Positions 27,307 to 37,544 of a stretch of 64,000 nucleotides of DNA are shown here, piece after piece. Below the pieces are notes generated by a model, which worked only from the letters and a program-made list of their open reading frames with translations, was not told where the DNA came from and did no database searches. Within the stretch, counting starts at the first letter, position 1; every line of letters begins with the position of its first letter. The stretch comes from Rhodospirillales bacterium (GTDB taxonomy: Bacteria > Pseudomonadota > Alphaproteobacteria > Kiloniellales > JACOMY01). Both the position numbers and the translations under genes were made by a program. The stretch is taken from NCBI GenBank assembly GCA_014324045.1, contig JACOMY010000024.1, positions 1-64,000 of the forward strand, given 5' to 3'.

Positions 27307-30295
27307 TCCTCTTTTCTCCTCGGTTTTCGCTATCCAACTTGGGCAGGCGGCCCGCGGGGCCGGCAATGTGTTGCTCGAAGCAGTCCGCCACCATGCCTGC
27401 AACCTCTTCCAATGCGTGTTGCAACCAGCTGAAGTCAAGGGCGCTGCAAGAGCGGGCGATGCCGGCCCGGATGGCCTCGGGCGCGTTGCCGACGTCGGCG
27501 GCCAACTGACTGTCGCCCAAGGTGAGGCGGACATACTCTTGCAGATGTTTGAGAAAGTGCACGGACCCCGCCAGTTCCTCCATCTCGTCCTGGTCCTGGA
27601 TGCCCTCCTGGCCCAACGCCAGGAAGGTCCCGTCGGTAGTCCTCCCCACCACCGCCGGGTGGCGATGAGCGACTGCAAGCTGCCAGTATTGCGCTAGGAA
27701 TTCGCAGTCCAACAAGCCGCCGCTGCGCAGCTTCAGGTCCCACGTGCCCGACGACGGTTTCTCCCGGCGGATGCGGGCGTGCATCGATGCCACCTCGCGC
27801 AGCAGGTGGTCGGGATCGCGCTTGGCGCAGATCACGTCGCGGATTGTCTCCGCCACCTCGTTGCGGAAGGCAGGATCCAGCGACAGCACGCGTGCACGGG
27901 TCAAGGCCATGTGCTCCCACACCCAAGCTTCCTTGGCGTGGTAGCGCCGGAAGCTTTTCAGGGTGGCGACCAGCGGGCCGGCGTCGCCGGCCATGCGCAG
28001 CCGCATATCGATCTCGTAAAGCCTGCCCTCCGCCGTCGGTGCGGTGATGGCGCTGATCAGACGTTGCGCATAGCGGGTGTAGTAAGAAGTCGGATCCAAC
28101 GACTTCTCTCCGTCCGAGCCGACTACGCCCTCCGGCACATCGTAGAGGAAAACCAGGTCCAGATCGGACGTGAAGGTCATCTCGCGGCCGCCCAGCTTAC
28201 CCAAGGTTACGACGGCAAAACGACCGCCGGGCACCAGCCCATGGCGCCGAGCGAATTCGACCTGCACCCGCTTCAGCAGAATTTGGATCAAGGCGTCGGC
28301 CAGATCGCTGAGACGCCGCGCCAGGGCACCTTCAGTCGCCAATCCCAGGAGCATCTGAACGCCCGCCTGGAAGCGGCGGTCGTGCACACTATGTCGCACG
28401 AGGTCCAACTCTTCCTCGTAGGAGCGGGCGGATGCCAGTTGTTGTTCCACCTCTTTGGTAAGGGCACCGCGCTTCGGTAGGGGTTGGAAGAAGTCCGGTG
28501 AGAGCATGGCGTCGATAAGCGCCGGCCGGCGGGCCAGATGTTGGCCCAACGCCGGCGCACTGCCGAAGATGCCGGCCAGCAATTCCAGCATCTGCGGATT
28601 GGCCCTCAGTGAGGCGAAGATCTGCATGCCCGTTGGCAAGCCGCCGAGAAAGGCATCGAAACCGGCAATCGCCGCATCCGGATCGGCGCTGTTGCCCAGG
28701 GCCTGCAGCAGGCTCGGCATCAGCAGGGTGAGGTACTCGCGCGCTGCGGTGCTGCGGGTGGCACGGTAGCGGCCGTGTTGCCAAGAGCGGATCAAGTTGA
28801 AGACCCGTTCTGGGTCGGCGAAGCCTAGCTTGGTCAGGGTTTCGGCGGTGCCGGGTTCTGGCTCGCCGGTGAAGACCAGGTTGCCCAGCGGATGGGCTTC
28901 CGCGTCGTCCTCCTCGAAAAGATGGGCATAATGGTCTTCTACCCGGTGCAGGTGGAACAGCAGATCCTTGCGCAACGCGGCGGCATCCGGATAGCCGAGG
29001 AAGGCTGCCAGGCGGGCGATTCCTGTCTTGTCCGACGGCAGGCTGTGGGTTTGTTTATCTGCAACCATCTGCAGGCGGTGCTCAACCCGTCTGAGGAAGG
29101 CATAGCTCTCCCCCAAGTCCAGTGCTACCTGCGGCTCGATCAAACCTTCCTGAGCCAGAGCGGTCAGCGCATCAACGGTGCGGTTTTTGCGCAGATGCGG
29201 CAGGCGGCCGCCCCAGATCAACTGCTGAGTCTGAGCATAGAACTCGATCTCGCGGATGCCTCCGCGCCCCAGTTTGACGTTGTGTCCCTCGATCGCCACC
29301 ACGCTGCCGCCCTTGGCGGCATAGATCTGGCGCTTGATGGCATGAATGTCCTGGATTGCCAGGAAGTCGGGACTGCGTCGCCAGGTGAAGGGGCGAATCT
29401 CGCCCAGGAAGGACCAGCCCATTGGCAGGTCGCCGACCGCCGGTCGGGCCTTGATCATCGCCGCCCGCTCCCAGTTCTGGCCCAGGCTCTCGTAGTAGCT
29501 GAGGGCGGCGTTGATCCGCACTGCCAAGGGCATGGCGCCCGGGTCGGGGCGCAGCCGCAGATCGACCCGGAAGCCGTAGCCGTCGGCGGTCCGCTCGCTC
29601 AATAGTAACACCAGGTCGCGCGTGATGCGTTGCGCCATCTCGTCGGGGCCGCGCCGTTCGGTCACTGGCAAGCGGGTGGGGTCGAACAGCACGATGAGGT
29701 CGATATCGGAGGAGAAGTTCAGTTCGCGCGCGCCAAGCTTGCCCATGGCGAGCCCGACATAGCCGCAGTTTTCCAGAGGTCGGCCGGGATCGGCCAACTG
29801 CAACTCCTTGCGCGCCGCACCTTCCAGCAACAGGTGCGTCAGCGCAGCCTCCAATAGACCGCAGGCCAGGTCGGAGAGCGCACCGGTCACCTGATCCAGA
29901 TTCCAGCGGCTGGTCAGGTCGCTTAGGGCGATGATCATGGCCGCGCGTCGCCGTATGAGGCGCAGGCGGCGCATGATCCCGGTGCGTTCCTCATCCTCCG
30001 GGCGCCGAGCCAGCTCTTCCATCTGGCCCTTGAAGACGGCATCGGGTCCCTGTTGGATCAGATGTGCGAAGAGCTTCGGTTCCTTCAGCACGCAATCTGT
30101 CAGGAAGGGGCTTTGCGAGAAGATGGCAGTTAGGAGGCGACGCGGCTCGGCGGCTGCCGTAACCTGGGTAACGAGGTCGGACTCGCCTCCGAGGCTGGAA
30201 AGCTTGTCTTGCCAACGTTCGAAGCCGAGTTGGGCCTCGTCACCGGCGAAGGGGCGTGGTAGCGAGTCCGGTAGTGGATCTGGAAAAAGAGACAT
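27287..30295 (-). CDS. glnE: bifunctional glutamine synthetase adenylyltransferase / deadenylase
   Basis: Two nucleotidyltransferase modules: 'LAMGKLGARELNFSSDIDLIVLFD' and 'VTLGKLGGREMTFTSDLDLVFLYD'. Confidence 0.96.
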   Translation of the reverse strand: MSLFPDPLPDSLPRPFAGDEAQLGFERWQDKLSSLGGESDLVTQVTAAAEPRRLLTAIFSQSPFLTDCVLKEPKLFAHLIQQGPDAVFKGQMEELARRPEDEERTGIMRRLRLIRRRAAMIIALSDLTSRWNLDQVTGALSDLACGLLEAALTHLLLEGAARKELQLADPGRPLENCGYVGLAMGKLGARELNFSSDIDLIVLFDPTRLPVTERRGPDEMAQRITRDLVLLLSERTADGYGFRVDLRLRPDPGAMPLAVRINAALSYYESLGQNWERAAMIKARPAVGDLPMGWSFLGEIRPFTWRRSPDFLAIQDIHAIKRQIYAAKGGSVVAIEGHNVKLGRGGIREIEFYAQTQQLIWGGRLPHLRKNRTVDALTALAQEGLIEPQVALDLGESYAFLRRVEHRLQMVADKQTHSLPSDKTGIARLAAFLGYPDAAALRKDLLFHLHRVEDHYAHLFEEDDAEAHPLGNLVFTGEPEPGTAETLTKLGFADPERVFNLIRSWQHGRYRATRSTAAREYLTLLMPSLLQALGNSADPDAAIAGFDAFLGGLPTGMQIFASLRANPQMLELLAGIFGSAPALGQHLARRPALIDAMLSPDFFQPLPKRGALTKEVEQQLASARSYEEELDLVRHSVHDRRFQAGVQMLLGLATEGALARRLSDLADALIQILLKRVQVEFARRHGLVPGGRFAVVTLGKLGGREMTFTSDLDLVFLYDVPEGVVGSDGEKSLDPTSYYTRYAQRLISAITAPTAEGRLYEIDMRLRMAGDAGPLVATLKSFRRYHAKEAWVWEHMALTRARVLSLDPAFRNEVAETIRDVICAKRDPDHLLREVASMHARIRREKPSSGTWDLKLRSGGLLDCEFLAQYWQLAVAHRHPAVVGRTTDGTFLALGQEGIQDQDEMEELAGSVHFLKHLQEYVRLTLGDSQLAADVGNAPEAIRAGIARSCSALDFSWLQHALEEVAGMVADCFEQHIAGPAGRLPKLDSENRGEKRNDDRDR

Positions 30296-33200
30296 CGACG
30301 ACCTCGATTGCGGAGAAGCACCCTGCGGCGACAGTGCGTAATGGTCAAGCCGCACATCTGCGCCGGCCATTGCGCTTTCGCGCACACAGGCCACAAAGCC
30401 GCGTGTTCCGGGTTTGTGCCATTATCTTGGAAGCCCTCATCGGCTTCATTTTTCTTCTGTTGGTCCTGTGCGGTTTTCTCTTCTGGCGCCTGGTGGAGGG
30501 TCCGGTATCGCTGGATTTCCTGACGCCGATCCTGGTCGAGGACTTCGATGCTCGAAACGCTGCCGACTCTAAGGCGCGTATCACCGGAACGCGGCTCTTT
30601 TGGGACGACAAGCGGCAATCCTTAGAACTGCAGGTGACGGGGTTGACGGTCGATAACGGCCAGAGCACCCGCTCCTTCGTGTTGCCGCTGGCCAGCATCG
30701 ATTTTTCATTTGGGCGTTTGCTTGAAGGCAGGGTCGAGGTCACCAATGTCGAGATGGTTGGCGCTAGGCTGACAGTACGCCGCAATGCCGACCAAGGCTT
30801 CGAGGTGCTGCTATTCCAGCCTCCGCAGGCAGCACCAACCCCATCGCCTGGCGTAGACCCGGATTGGACCGGAGGGGTGGAGCGGCCGGTCCTCTCGTCC
30901 GGAAGCCTGGATGGAGAGGCCGCGCTATCGGCCATCAACGCGTTGTTGAGCAAGGATGCGCTGGGACCACTGGCCGATCTCGGCACCCTGTCGCTGACCC
31001 TGTCGCAAATCGTCGTCGACGACCGGGTTTTGGGCTTTCACTGGACCATACCGGCAGAGCGCATCGTTCTCCGGCGCACACTGGCCGGTCTCGGTGGCGA
31101 GCTCGACGTCGGGCTGCCCTTCGGCAAGGTCAGGACGAAGGCGAGCCTGGCCTTCTCCTACAACAGCGCTGATAGGACCCTGGATATCGCAGGGCAGATC
31201 GACGACCTGGATATGGCCGCCCTCACCAAGCTGCTGCCGCAGGTCGATGGCCTGACGGTTCTGGACAGCATCTTGAACGGAGATATCTCCGCCACCCTCG
31301 GGGGCGCCGGAAGAGTGTTCTTCGTTGACTTCGAACTGAAGGCCGGTGCCGGTTTTCTGCGCCCCGCCAAGGATGTGATGCCGCCAATTCCGATCACCGG
31401 TGGTGCCATCAACGGCCGTATCGATTTGGCTGAAGCTGCGCTTTCGATCTACGACGCACGTGTCGCGACGGGGACGGCGGAAGATCCCGGCCCGGAGATT
31501 GCTGCGACGCTGCGTTTGGCGCCGCAGATCGGCCAGGACTGGTGGCTGGAGATGACGGCGCAGGCTTCGCAGTTTCCTGTGCAGCAGTTGAGTTGGCTCT
31601 GGCCCTCGGTCTTCGGCACCAATGCCCACGCTTGGGTGGTGGAGAACATAACCAAGGGCCAGGTCGACAGTCTGGCGGCAGCAGTTAGCTTTCGCCTGAC
31701 GGAGGCTGGCGCTGCCTATCGTTCGTTGTCCGGTCATTTCAATTTCTCCGACCTGACTCTCCACTACCTGCGCCCGATGCCGCCAATGGCTGCCCTCACC
31801 GGCACCACCAAGGTCGAAGGCGACACTATGCTGTTCGAGGTGAAGAGCGGCCAATCCGAGGGATTGGACCTGGGGCCCGGCACCGTGCGGATCTACGACC
31901 TGAGCGAAACGCTGCCGAGGATGCAGATCGATATGCCAGCCATAGGCAAAGTGGCGGACATGCTGGCCGTGTTGGATAAACCGCGTCTGGCACTGATGTC
32001 TAAGGCTGGCATCGACTGGCGCGGCGCCGAGGGGCGCGGCGAGGTTCAGGTCTCGATGGGCTTTCCCATTCTGGATGATCTGACAGAGAAGGACATCGAC
32101 CTCTCGGTCACTGGACGCTTTCAGGATGCGGTCATGCCGAGGGCCGTCCTGGGACAGGAGATTGCGGCGCGTAGATTGACTCTCGCTGGCACGATAGACC
32201 ACCTGACCTTGAAGGGAGATGCTGAAGTGGCCGGTAGCGCCGTGGCCGTCGATTACCTACAGAAATTCGATGGCAGTCTCTTCTTAAAGGGATCCGGCCG
32301 CGCCATTGAGGCCAAAAGCTTGATCGCCTTGATCCCAGCCTTGAACGGCAGCGTCGAGGGGCGCGTCGCCGGCGATTTCGATATCGAAGGCAACCCCGGG
32401 CGTCACTTGACGATCGCAGCCAAGGCCGACCTTCAGAACGCGGGCATCACGTTGCCGAACGCCAATTGGCGCAAGCATCCGGGGACGCCCGGTCGGGTGA
32501 GCGGCGAGGTCGTTCTCGAGCGCGGTGAACTGAGCCGGATCGACCGACTCGATCTCGATGCCAAAGGGCTTCGGCTGATCGGCTCCATTGGCCTGCGGGA
32601 GGGAACGAAGCTCGATCGTGCTTCCTTCTCGACGGCCAAGTTTCGTGAGTTCGATCTGACCGCGCTGCGCTTGACCCAGCAGCCCAACCTTCTATCGGTC
32701 GATGTGGCCGGTCCCGGCGTGATTGATGCCAGGGGCTGGATCGCCGCCGACTCGGCGCCGGCCGGGAAAGACGACCGCAAGCTGGAGGCGGCGGACGCAC
32801 CGGGCCGCGTCGAGGTAATCCTGCGGGCGCCGCAGACTGTCTTGCTGCCGGTGGGGGAAGTTCGGCAGGTCACCGGCAGTATCGACAAGGGCGGGGAGAA
32901 CCTATTCCTCAACCTCACCGGTCAACTCTACCAAGGCGGCGGTCCGAAGGGGCAACTGTCCGTAGCCGTGCAGCCCGAGGGTCCGGGTCGCCGGGGTGCG
33001 ATCTCGGTTGCGAATCTGGGCGCCCTGCTGCGTGCATTGAACAGCATAGACTACGTCCGCGGCGGCGCCTTGATCTGGCGCGGACGCACTGCGCCCGGCG
33101 CGCCTAAAGGCGCTCTGAAAGGGCCAATCGACATCGGTCCTTTCCGGCTGACCGAGATCCCCAGCGGCTTGCAGGTAATCACGGTGGCAGGTCTTACCGG

Positions 33201-33633
33201 GATCAAAGATGCGTTGGAGGGACCGGGCGTTTCCTTCGATCGACTCTCCGGCGACCTGGCGATCGCCGACGATCGCTTCACCAGCAAGCAGCTGCGGGCC
33301 ATCGGTTCGGCGCTCGGAATCCTGGTCAGCGGCCAGGTCGACGTGAGCGACGACAGGATCGACATCGAAGGCAAGGTGGTTCCGGCCTACGCCATCAATC
33401 GCTTACTCGATTCCATCCCGGTCTTTGGGTGGGTTATTACCGGCGGTGAGAATCAAGGGCTCTTCGCCGTCAGCTACGATGTCGAAGGCTCGCTCAAAGA
33501 CCCTAGGGTTACGATCAATCCGCTTTCCGCACTTGCTCCACCGATCCTGCGCTCGTTCGTCGAATTGCTCGCCGACGGGAACGGCGGTGCCGGCGGCGGC
33601 ACCATCAAGGAGCCGGAACGGTCGCTGCGGTGA
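30256..33633 (+). CDS. AsmA-like / DUF3971 (YhdP-type) membrane-anchored protein; true start may be GTG at 30336
   Basis: Single N-terminal TM segment 'ILEALIGFIFLLLVLCGFLFWRLV' and long repetitive beta-rich body ending in an AsmA-type C-terminus. Confidence 0.8.
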   Translation: MVASPVVDLEKETSTTSIAEKHPAATVRNGQAAHLRRPLRFRAHRPQSRVFRVCAIILEALIGFIFLLLVLCGFLFWRLVEGPVSLDFLTPILVEDFDARNAADSKARITGTRLFWDDKRQSLELQVTGLTVDNGQSTRSFVLPLASIDFSFGRLLEGRVEVTNVEMVGARLTVRRNADQGFEVLLFQPPQAAPTPSPGVDPDWTGGVERPVLSSGSLDGEAALSAINALLSKDALGPLADLGTLSLTLSQIVVDDRVLGFHWTIPAERIVLRRTLAGLGGELDVGLPFGKVRTKASLAFSYNSADRTLDIAGQIDDLDMAALTKLLPQVDGLTVLDSILNGDISATLGGAGRVFFVDFELKAGAGFLRPAKDVMPPIPITGGAINGRIDLAEAALSIYDARVATGTAEDPGPEIAATLRLAPQIGQDWWLEMTAQASQFPVQQLSWLWPSVFGTNAHAWVVENITKGQVDSLAAAVSFRLTEAGAAYRSLSGHFNFSDLTLHYLRPMPPMAALTGTTKVEGDTMLFEVKSGQSEGLDLGPGTVRIYDLSETLPRMQIDMPAIGKVADMLAVLDKPRLALMSKAGIDWRGAEGRGEVQVSMGFPILDDLTEKDIDLSVTGRFQDAVMPRAVLGQEIAARRLTLAGTIDHLTLKGDAEVAGSAVAVDYLQKFDGSLFLKGSGRAIEAKSLIALIPALNGSVEGRVAGDFDIEGNPGRHLTIAAKADLQNAGITLPNANWRKHPGTPGRVSGEVVLERGELSRIDRLDLDAKGLRLIGSIGLREGTKLDRASFSTAKFREFDLTALRLTQQPNLLSVDVAGPGVIDARGWIAADSAPAGKDDRKLEAADAPGRVEVILRAPQTVLLPVGEVRQVTGSIDKGGENLFLNLTGQLYQGGGPKGQLSVAVQPEGPGRRGAISVANLGALLRALNSIDYVRGGALIWRGRTAPGAPKGALKGPIDIGPFRLTEIPSGLQVITVAGLTGIKDALEGPGVSFDRLSGDLAIADDRFTSKQLRAIGSALGILVSGQVDVSDDRIDIEGKVVPAYAINRLLDSIPVFGWVITGGENQGLFAVSYDVEGSLKDPRVTINPLSALAPPILRSFVELLADGNGGAGGGTIKEPERSLR

Positions 33634-34173
33634 GCGCAGGAAACAGGCGCTGTAAGCCTTGGCGCTCGGCGAAGGCCAAGAACGCATCGCGCTCCCGCAC
33701 ATTAGCGGTGGAAAGAGGCCTAGGTTCACTCCTGCGTTCAACAGGACGCGGCGGAGGTAGAAGCCGATCTAGGCCGTCGTAGGGTCGCCGGAGAATAGCT
33801 CGAAGACTGCATCCTGTTGAGTAGAGTGAAGGCTAACCGCGCTCGCTCGGAAAGAACTCCAAGGTGATGCGATGATAGAAAGCATTGATTCATGGGCCGT
33901 TTTGCTCGAATCTGGCATCTCTGCGTCTAGCGCCAAAGCGTTGCGTGCCTCCGGGGCGGGACTGCAGATCAGTGTTTTGTTGGCTGGGATCGAGGGATCG
34001 AAGAAGGAGATCTCGGCCATAGCTCGCTTGCGGTCGCCCAAGGACAGGCCGAGATCCTTGAGGTCGCTTTCCTCCAAAGCCTCCAGGATGTCAGTGCCGA
34101 TATCCTTGGCTGCGATGAGATCCGCATGCTTCTCCAGACCGTGCTCCGCCAGCCAGGGCCGAGTTTCGCTCAT
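33605..34173 (-). pseudogene. remnant of a SAM-domain protein (SAM/adenylate-cyclase type suspected): N-terminal SAM domain and a separate C-terminal fragment
   Basis: 34173 downwards 'WLAEHGLEKHADLIAAKDIGTDILEALEESDLKDLGLSLGDRKRAM'; frame at 33605-~33710 reads 'ANVRERDAFLAFAERQGLQRLFPALTAATVPAP*'. Confidence 0.5.
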
Positions 34174-34205
34174 GGCTTAGTTTGGCTTGCGGTCGCAAGC
34201 GTCTC

Positions 34206-35477
34206 TTAGTTTACTGACTTTACAAGTACATGACGTTTTTTGCCTGCCGAGAGCTTGATCACACCCTCGGCGGAAAGGTCTGCTGTTGTGATCGCCTGGG
34301 TCTCGTTCTTGGCTGGCCGGTCGTTTATGCGCGCCCCGCCGCCCTTGATGAGGCGCCGCCCCTCGCCGGAGGAGGCGGCAAGGCCAGCTTCCTTCAACAA
34401 ATGGAAGAGGGCGATGCCTTTCTCCAGGCGGCTCAATGGCACCGCGATGCCAGGCAGATCGGCGCCCAGTCCGTCGCCCTCGAAGGTGCGCCGTGCGGTC
34501 TCTGCTGCCTGCTCTGCGGCTGCGGCGCCGCGCAGTAGGGTGGTCGCAGCGTTGGCTAAGATCTTCTTCGCCTCGTTCAACTCCGCACCCTCCAGGACCT
34601 CTAGCCGGGCGATCTCTTCCAGCGGCAGTTCGGTGAAGAGGCGCAGGAAGTGGCCGACGTCGCCGTCCTCGCAGTTACGCCAGAACTGCCAGTAGTCGTA
34701 ATTGCTCAGTCGTTCCGGCGAGAGCCAGATGGCGCCGGCCTGGGTCTTGCCCATCTTTTGGCCCGAGGCGGTGGTGATCAATGGTGTGGTGAGGCCAAAG
34801 ACCTCCTTTGAGGAGACCCGGCGGGTCAGTTCGATGCCGTTGACGATATTGCCCCACTGGTCGGAGCCACCCATCTGCAGACGGCAGCCATGGCGGCGCG
34901 ACAGCTCCAGGTAGTCGTAGGCCTGGAGGATCATGTAGTTGAACTCCAGGAAGGTTAGCGGTTGCTGGCGGTCCAGGCGTAAGCGCACCGAATCGAAGGC
35001 CAACATGCGGTTGATGGTGAAGTGACGGCCGACGTCGCGCAGCAGCGGAATGTAGGTCAGCCCGTCCAGCCAATCGGCGTTGTTCACCATTATCGCGTCC
35101 GTCTCCCCCGTACCGAAGGAAAGGAAGGGCTCGAAGTTGCACTTGATGCCAGCGATGTTGGCCTCGATGACTTCGCCCGTCAGTAGCTGGCGGCTCTCGT
35201 CCTTGCCGGAGGGATCGCCGATCTTGGTGGTGCCGCCGCCCATCAGTACGATGGGCTTATGTCCGGTCTTCTGCAGCCAGCGCAGGCACATGATCGGCAG
35301 TAGGCTGCCGACGTGCAGACTATCGGCCGTCGCGTCGAAGCCGATATAGGCGGTGATGCGCTCCTTGGCGGCGAGTGCGTCCAGCCCCTCCAGATCGGTG
35401 GCCTGATGTAGGAATCCGCGCGCCTGGAGGATAGCCAGGAAGTCGGAACGCAAGCGGGGCATCGCGGTCGCTTTCAT
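34206..35477 (-). CDS. tyrS: tyrosyl-tRNA synthetase
   Basis: '[29 protein letters not shown]', '[19 protein letters not shown]', '[17 protein letters not shown]'. Confidence 0.96.
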   Translation of the reverse strand: MKATAMPRLRSDFLAILQARGFLHQATDLEGLDALAAKERITAYIGFDATADSLHVGSLLPIMCLRWLQKTGHKPIVLMGGGTTKIGDPSGKDESRQLLTGEVIEANIAGIKCNFEPFLSFGTGETDAIMVNNADWLDGLTYIPLLRDVGRHFTINRMLAFDSVRLRLDRQQPLTFLEFNYMILQAYDYLELSRRHGCRLQMGGSDQWGNIVNGIELTRRVSSKEVFGLTTPLITTASGQKMGKTQAGAIWLSPERLSNYDYWQFWRNCEDGDVGHFLRLFTELPLEEIARLEVLEGAELNEAKKILANAATTLLRGAAAAEQAAETARRTFEGDGLGADLPGIAVPLSRLEKGIALFHLLKEAGLAASSGEGRRLIKGGGARINDRPAKNETQAITTADLSAEGVIKLSAGKKRHVLVKSVN

Positions 35478-35548
35478 CTAGTATTGCCGGTTGAAGACTG
35501 CCGCTGATAGCATGGCGGACGGCAAGCGACCACCTGCGAAAGCGAGCC

Positions 35549-36619
35549 TTGCAGAAAGACTGGATTGTCGGCCTGATGAGCGGCACGTCGCTCGACGGTA
35601 TCGACGCGGCCCTGATCAGAAGCGACGGACAGAGCGTCTTCGAGCGCGGCTCGGCGCTGACCCAACCATACGACCTCGCCTTCCGGGAGCGACTGCGGGG
35701 CTTGCTCGGCGGAAGCGGGCCTGTCGCGGAGGTGGAGTGCGAGCTGACCGAACGCCATGCAGCCGCGGTGGAGGCTTTGCTGAGCACGGCAGGCTTGTCC
35801 CGGGATGCCGTGTCGCTCGTTGGCTTCCACGGCCAAACCATCCTGCACGCGCCGGATAAACGGCGGACCTGGCAGATTGGCGACGGTCCGCTCCTGGCCA
35901 GGCTTTTGGGCATCTCGGTGGTGAACGATTTCCGCACGGCGGATGTTGCCGCCGGTGGCGAGGGGGCGCCCCTGGTTCCGGTCTATCAGCAGGCGCTTGC
36001 CCACGCCTTGGCGAAGCCGCTGGCGGTGCTGAACATCGGCGGGGTCTCTAATGTTACCTGGATCGGAGCGGAGGCGGGCCAACTTTTGGCCTGCGATTGC
36101 GGGCCTGGAAACGCATTGCTTGACGATTGGATGCGGCTGCGTGCCGGGCAACCCTTCGACGACGGCGGACGCGCAGCGGCTACCGGAGATGTGGATGTTG
36201 ACATGCTGGCAGGCGCGATGGCGCATCCTTACTTTACCCGAAAGCCACCGAAGTCCTTGGATCGGGATGCCTTTCAACCGGAGGGGCTCGAAGCTTTGAG
36301 CCTGGAGGACGGGGCCGCCAGCCTGGTCGCCTTCACGGTCGAAGCAATCAGGGCCGTAGTGCCATTGTTACCGACAGCACCTAGGCGCTGGCTTGTGACC
36401 GGTGGCGGTCGCAAGAACCCAGCCATCATGGCTGCTCTCACCGCAGCACTCTCGGCGCCGGTCGGGCCAGTGGAAACCGTTGGCTGGGACGGCGATGCGA
36501 TGGAGGCGGAAGCCTTCGCCTTCTTGGCCGCGCGCGCTCTTGCCGAGTTGCCCTTGACCTTTCCCGGCACCACCGGCGTCTCCGCACCGCAGACCGGCGG
36601 GCGGTTACACCAAGCCTAG
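35549..36619 (+). CDS. anmK: anhydro-N-acetylmuramic acid kinase (TTG start likely)
   Basis: 'VGLMSGTSLDGIDAALIRSDG', 'GFHGQTILHAPDKRRTWQIGDG', 'LNIGGVSNVTWIG'. Confidence 0.95.
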   Translation: MQKDWIVGLMSGTSLDGIDAALIRSDGQSVFERGSALTQPYDLAFRERLRGLLGGSGPVAEVECELTERHAAAVEALLSTAGLSRDAVSLVGFHGQTILHAPDKRRTWQIGDGPLLARLLGISVVNDFRTADVAAGGEGAPLVPVYQQALAHALAKPLAVLNIGGVSNVTWIGAEAGQLLACDCGPGNALLDDWMRLRAGQPFDDGGRAAATGDVDVDMLAGAMAHPYFTRKPPKSLDRDAFQPEGLEALSLEDGAASLVAFTVEAIRAVVPLLPTAPRRWLVTGGGRKNPAIMAALTAALSAPVGPVETVGWDGDAMEAEAFAFLAARALAELPLTFPGTTGVSAPQTGGRLHQA

Positions 36620-37070
36620 GCCGCTTGCAGCTTGCTGTGCGGCACCAGCACTTCCAATCCGCGCTTAGCTATCTCCAAAGAGAGCGGCAGTTGGATCACC
36701 AACTCGCCGTCGCCTTGGACCGGATCGCCGTCCGACCTCTCGGTGGTCTGTAGCCAGCCGTACGCCCTTGCTGCGGTGCAGACGGCTGCGCAGTAGGGCG
36801 ATGCCATAGCGGTGGCCGAGATCGGGCCGGCGCGGCAGGGCCAAATCGCGGGCCAGGACGTTGGCTGTGCCCAGAGCAAGGATATTGGGCGGCAGGGCGT
36901 CGATATTCTTGCCCTGAATCATGCCATTGATGATTTCGTTGATGGTGCCGTCGCCGTCGGCGGCGATGAAACGACGAACCGGTGTCTGACGGCGGCGGCC
37001 GGCAACAGGATTGAAGATCATCAAGATGCCCAGCGGCCTATCTTCACTGACAGCTGCCATATGCATACAT
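36619..37070 (-). pseudogene. diacylglycerol kinase family (DAGK/YegS-like) remnant
   Basis: 'RPLGILMIFNPVAGRRRQ' then 'FIAADGDGTINEIINGMIQGKNIDALPPNILALGTANVLARDLALP', then in another frame the C-terminus 'DPVQGDGELVIQLPLSLEIAKRGLEVLVPHSKLQAA*'. Confidence 0.8.
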
Positions 37071-37149
37071 ATTGAGACCACGTCAAAAACGTTTCTTCTT
37101 GTTGGCGGTTTCACCAATCTCTTGCGACGGGCGCCGCTCACCGAGTTCT

Positions 37150-37538
37150 TTACCTTATGCGAAAAGATCTTTAACCTCTGTTTCGCTGCCAAAACCTATC
37201 TGAACATGGTTCGTCGGCGCCTTGGCCTCAGCTACTGGTCGCTGTCGGCCTATCTGCAGCTCAAGGTCAAGAATGCGTTGCAGTTTATCGACAACTACGA
37301 GACGGCGGTGGCCGAAGAGGCCCGCAAGCGCTGCGTCGACGGCATGATCTGCGGTCATATCCACCATGCTGAGATGCGCAATATCAACGGGATCCTCTAC
37401 TGCAACAACGGGGACTGGGTGGAGATCTGCACGGCCCCGGTCGAGCATCTGGACGAACGGCTGAAAATTTTGTGCTGGGCAGAGGAACGGAGCTTCTCCA
37501 TGCTGCCGCAGACGATGGTCGTGGACGTGGCCGCTTGA
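37150..37538 (+). pseudogene. C-terminal half of a UDP-2,3-diacylglucosamine diphosphatase-like metallophosphoesterase
   Basis: 'RRRLGLSYWSLSAYLQLKVKNALQFIDNYETAVAEEARKRCVDGMICGHIHHAEMRNINGILYCNNGDWVE'; N-terminal D-x-H / GNHD metal motifs absent upstream. Confidence 0.75.
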
Positions 37539-37544
37539 GAGACA

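Noticed and set aside
28455-28769. Long antisense ORFs across glnE, guaA, rnd and other genes (many in the ORF track)
   Set aside because: Typical of high-GC coding DNA; the opposite-strand proteins have clear family motifs.
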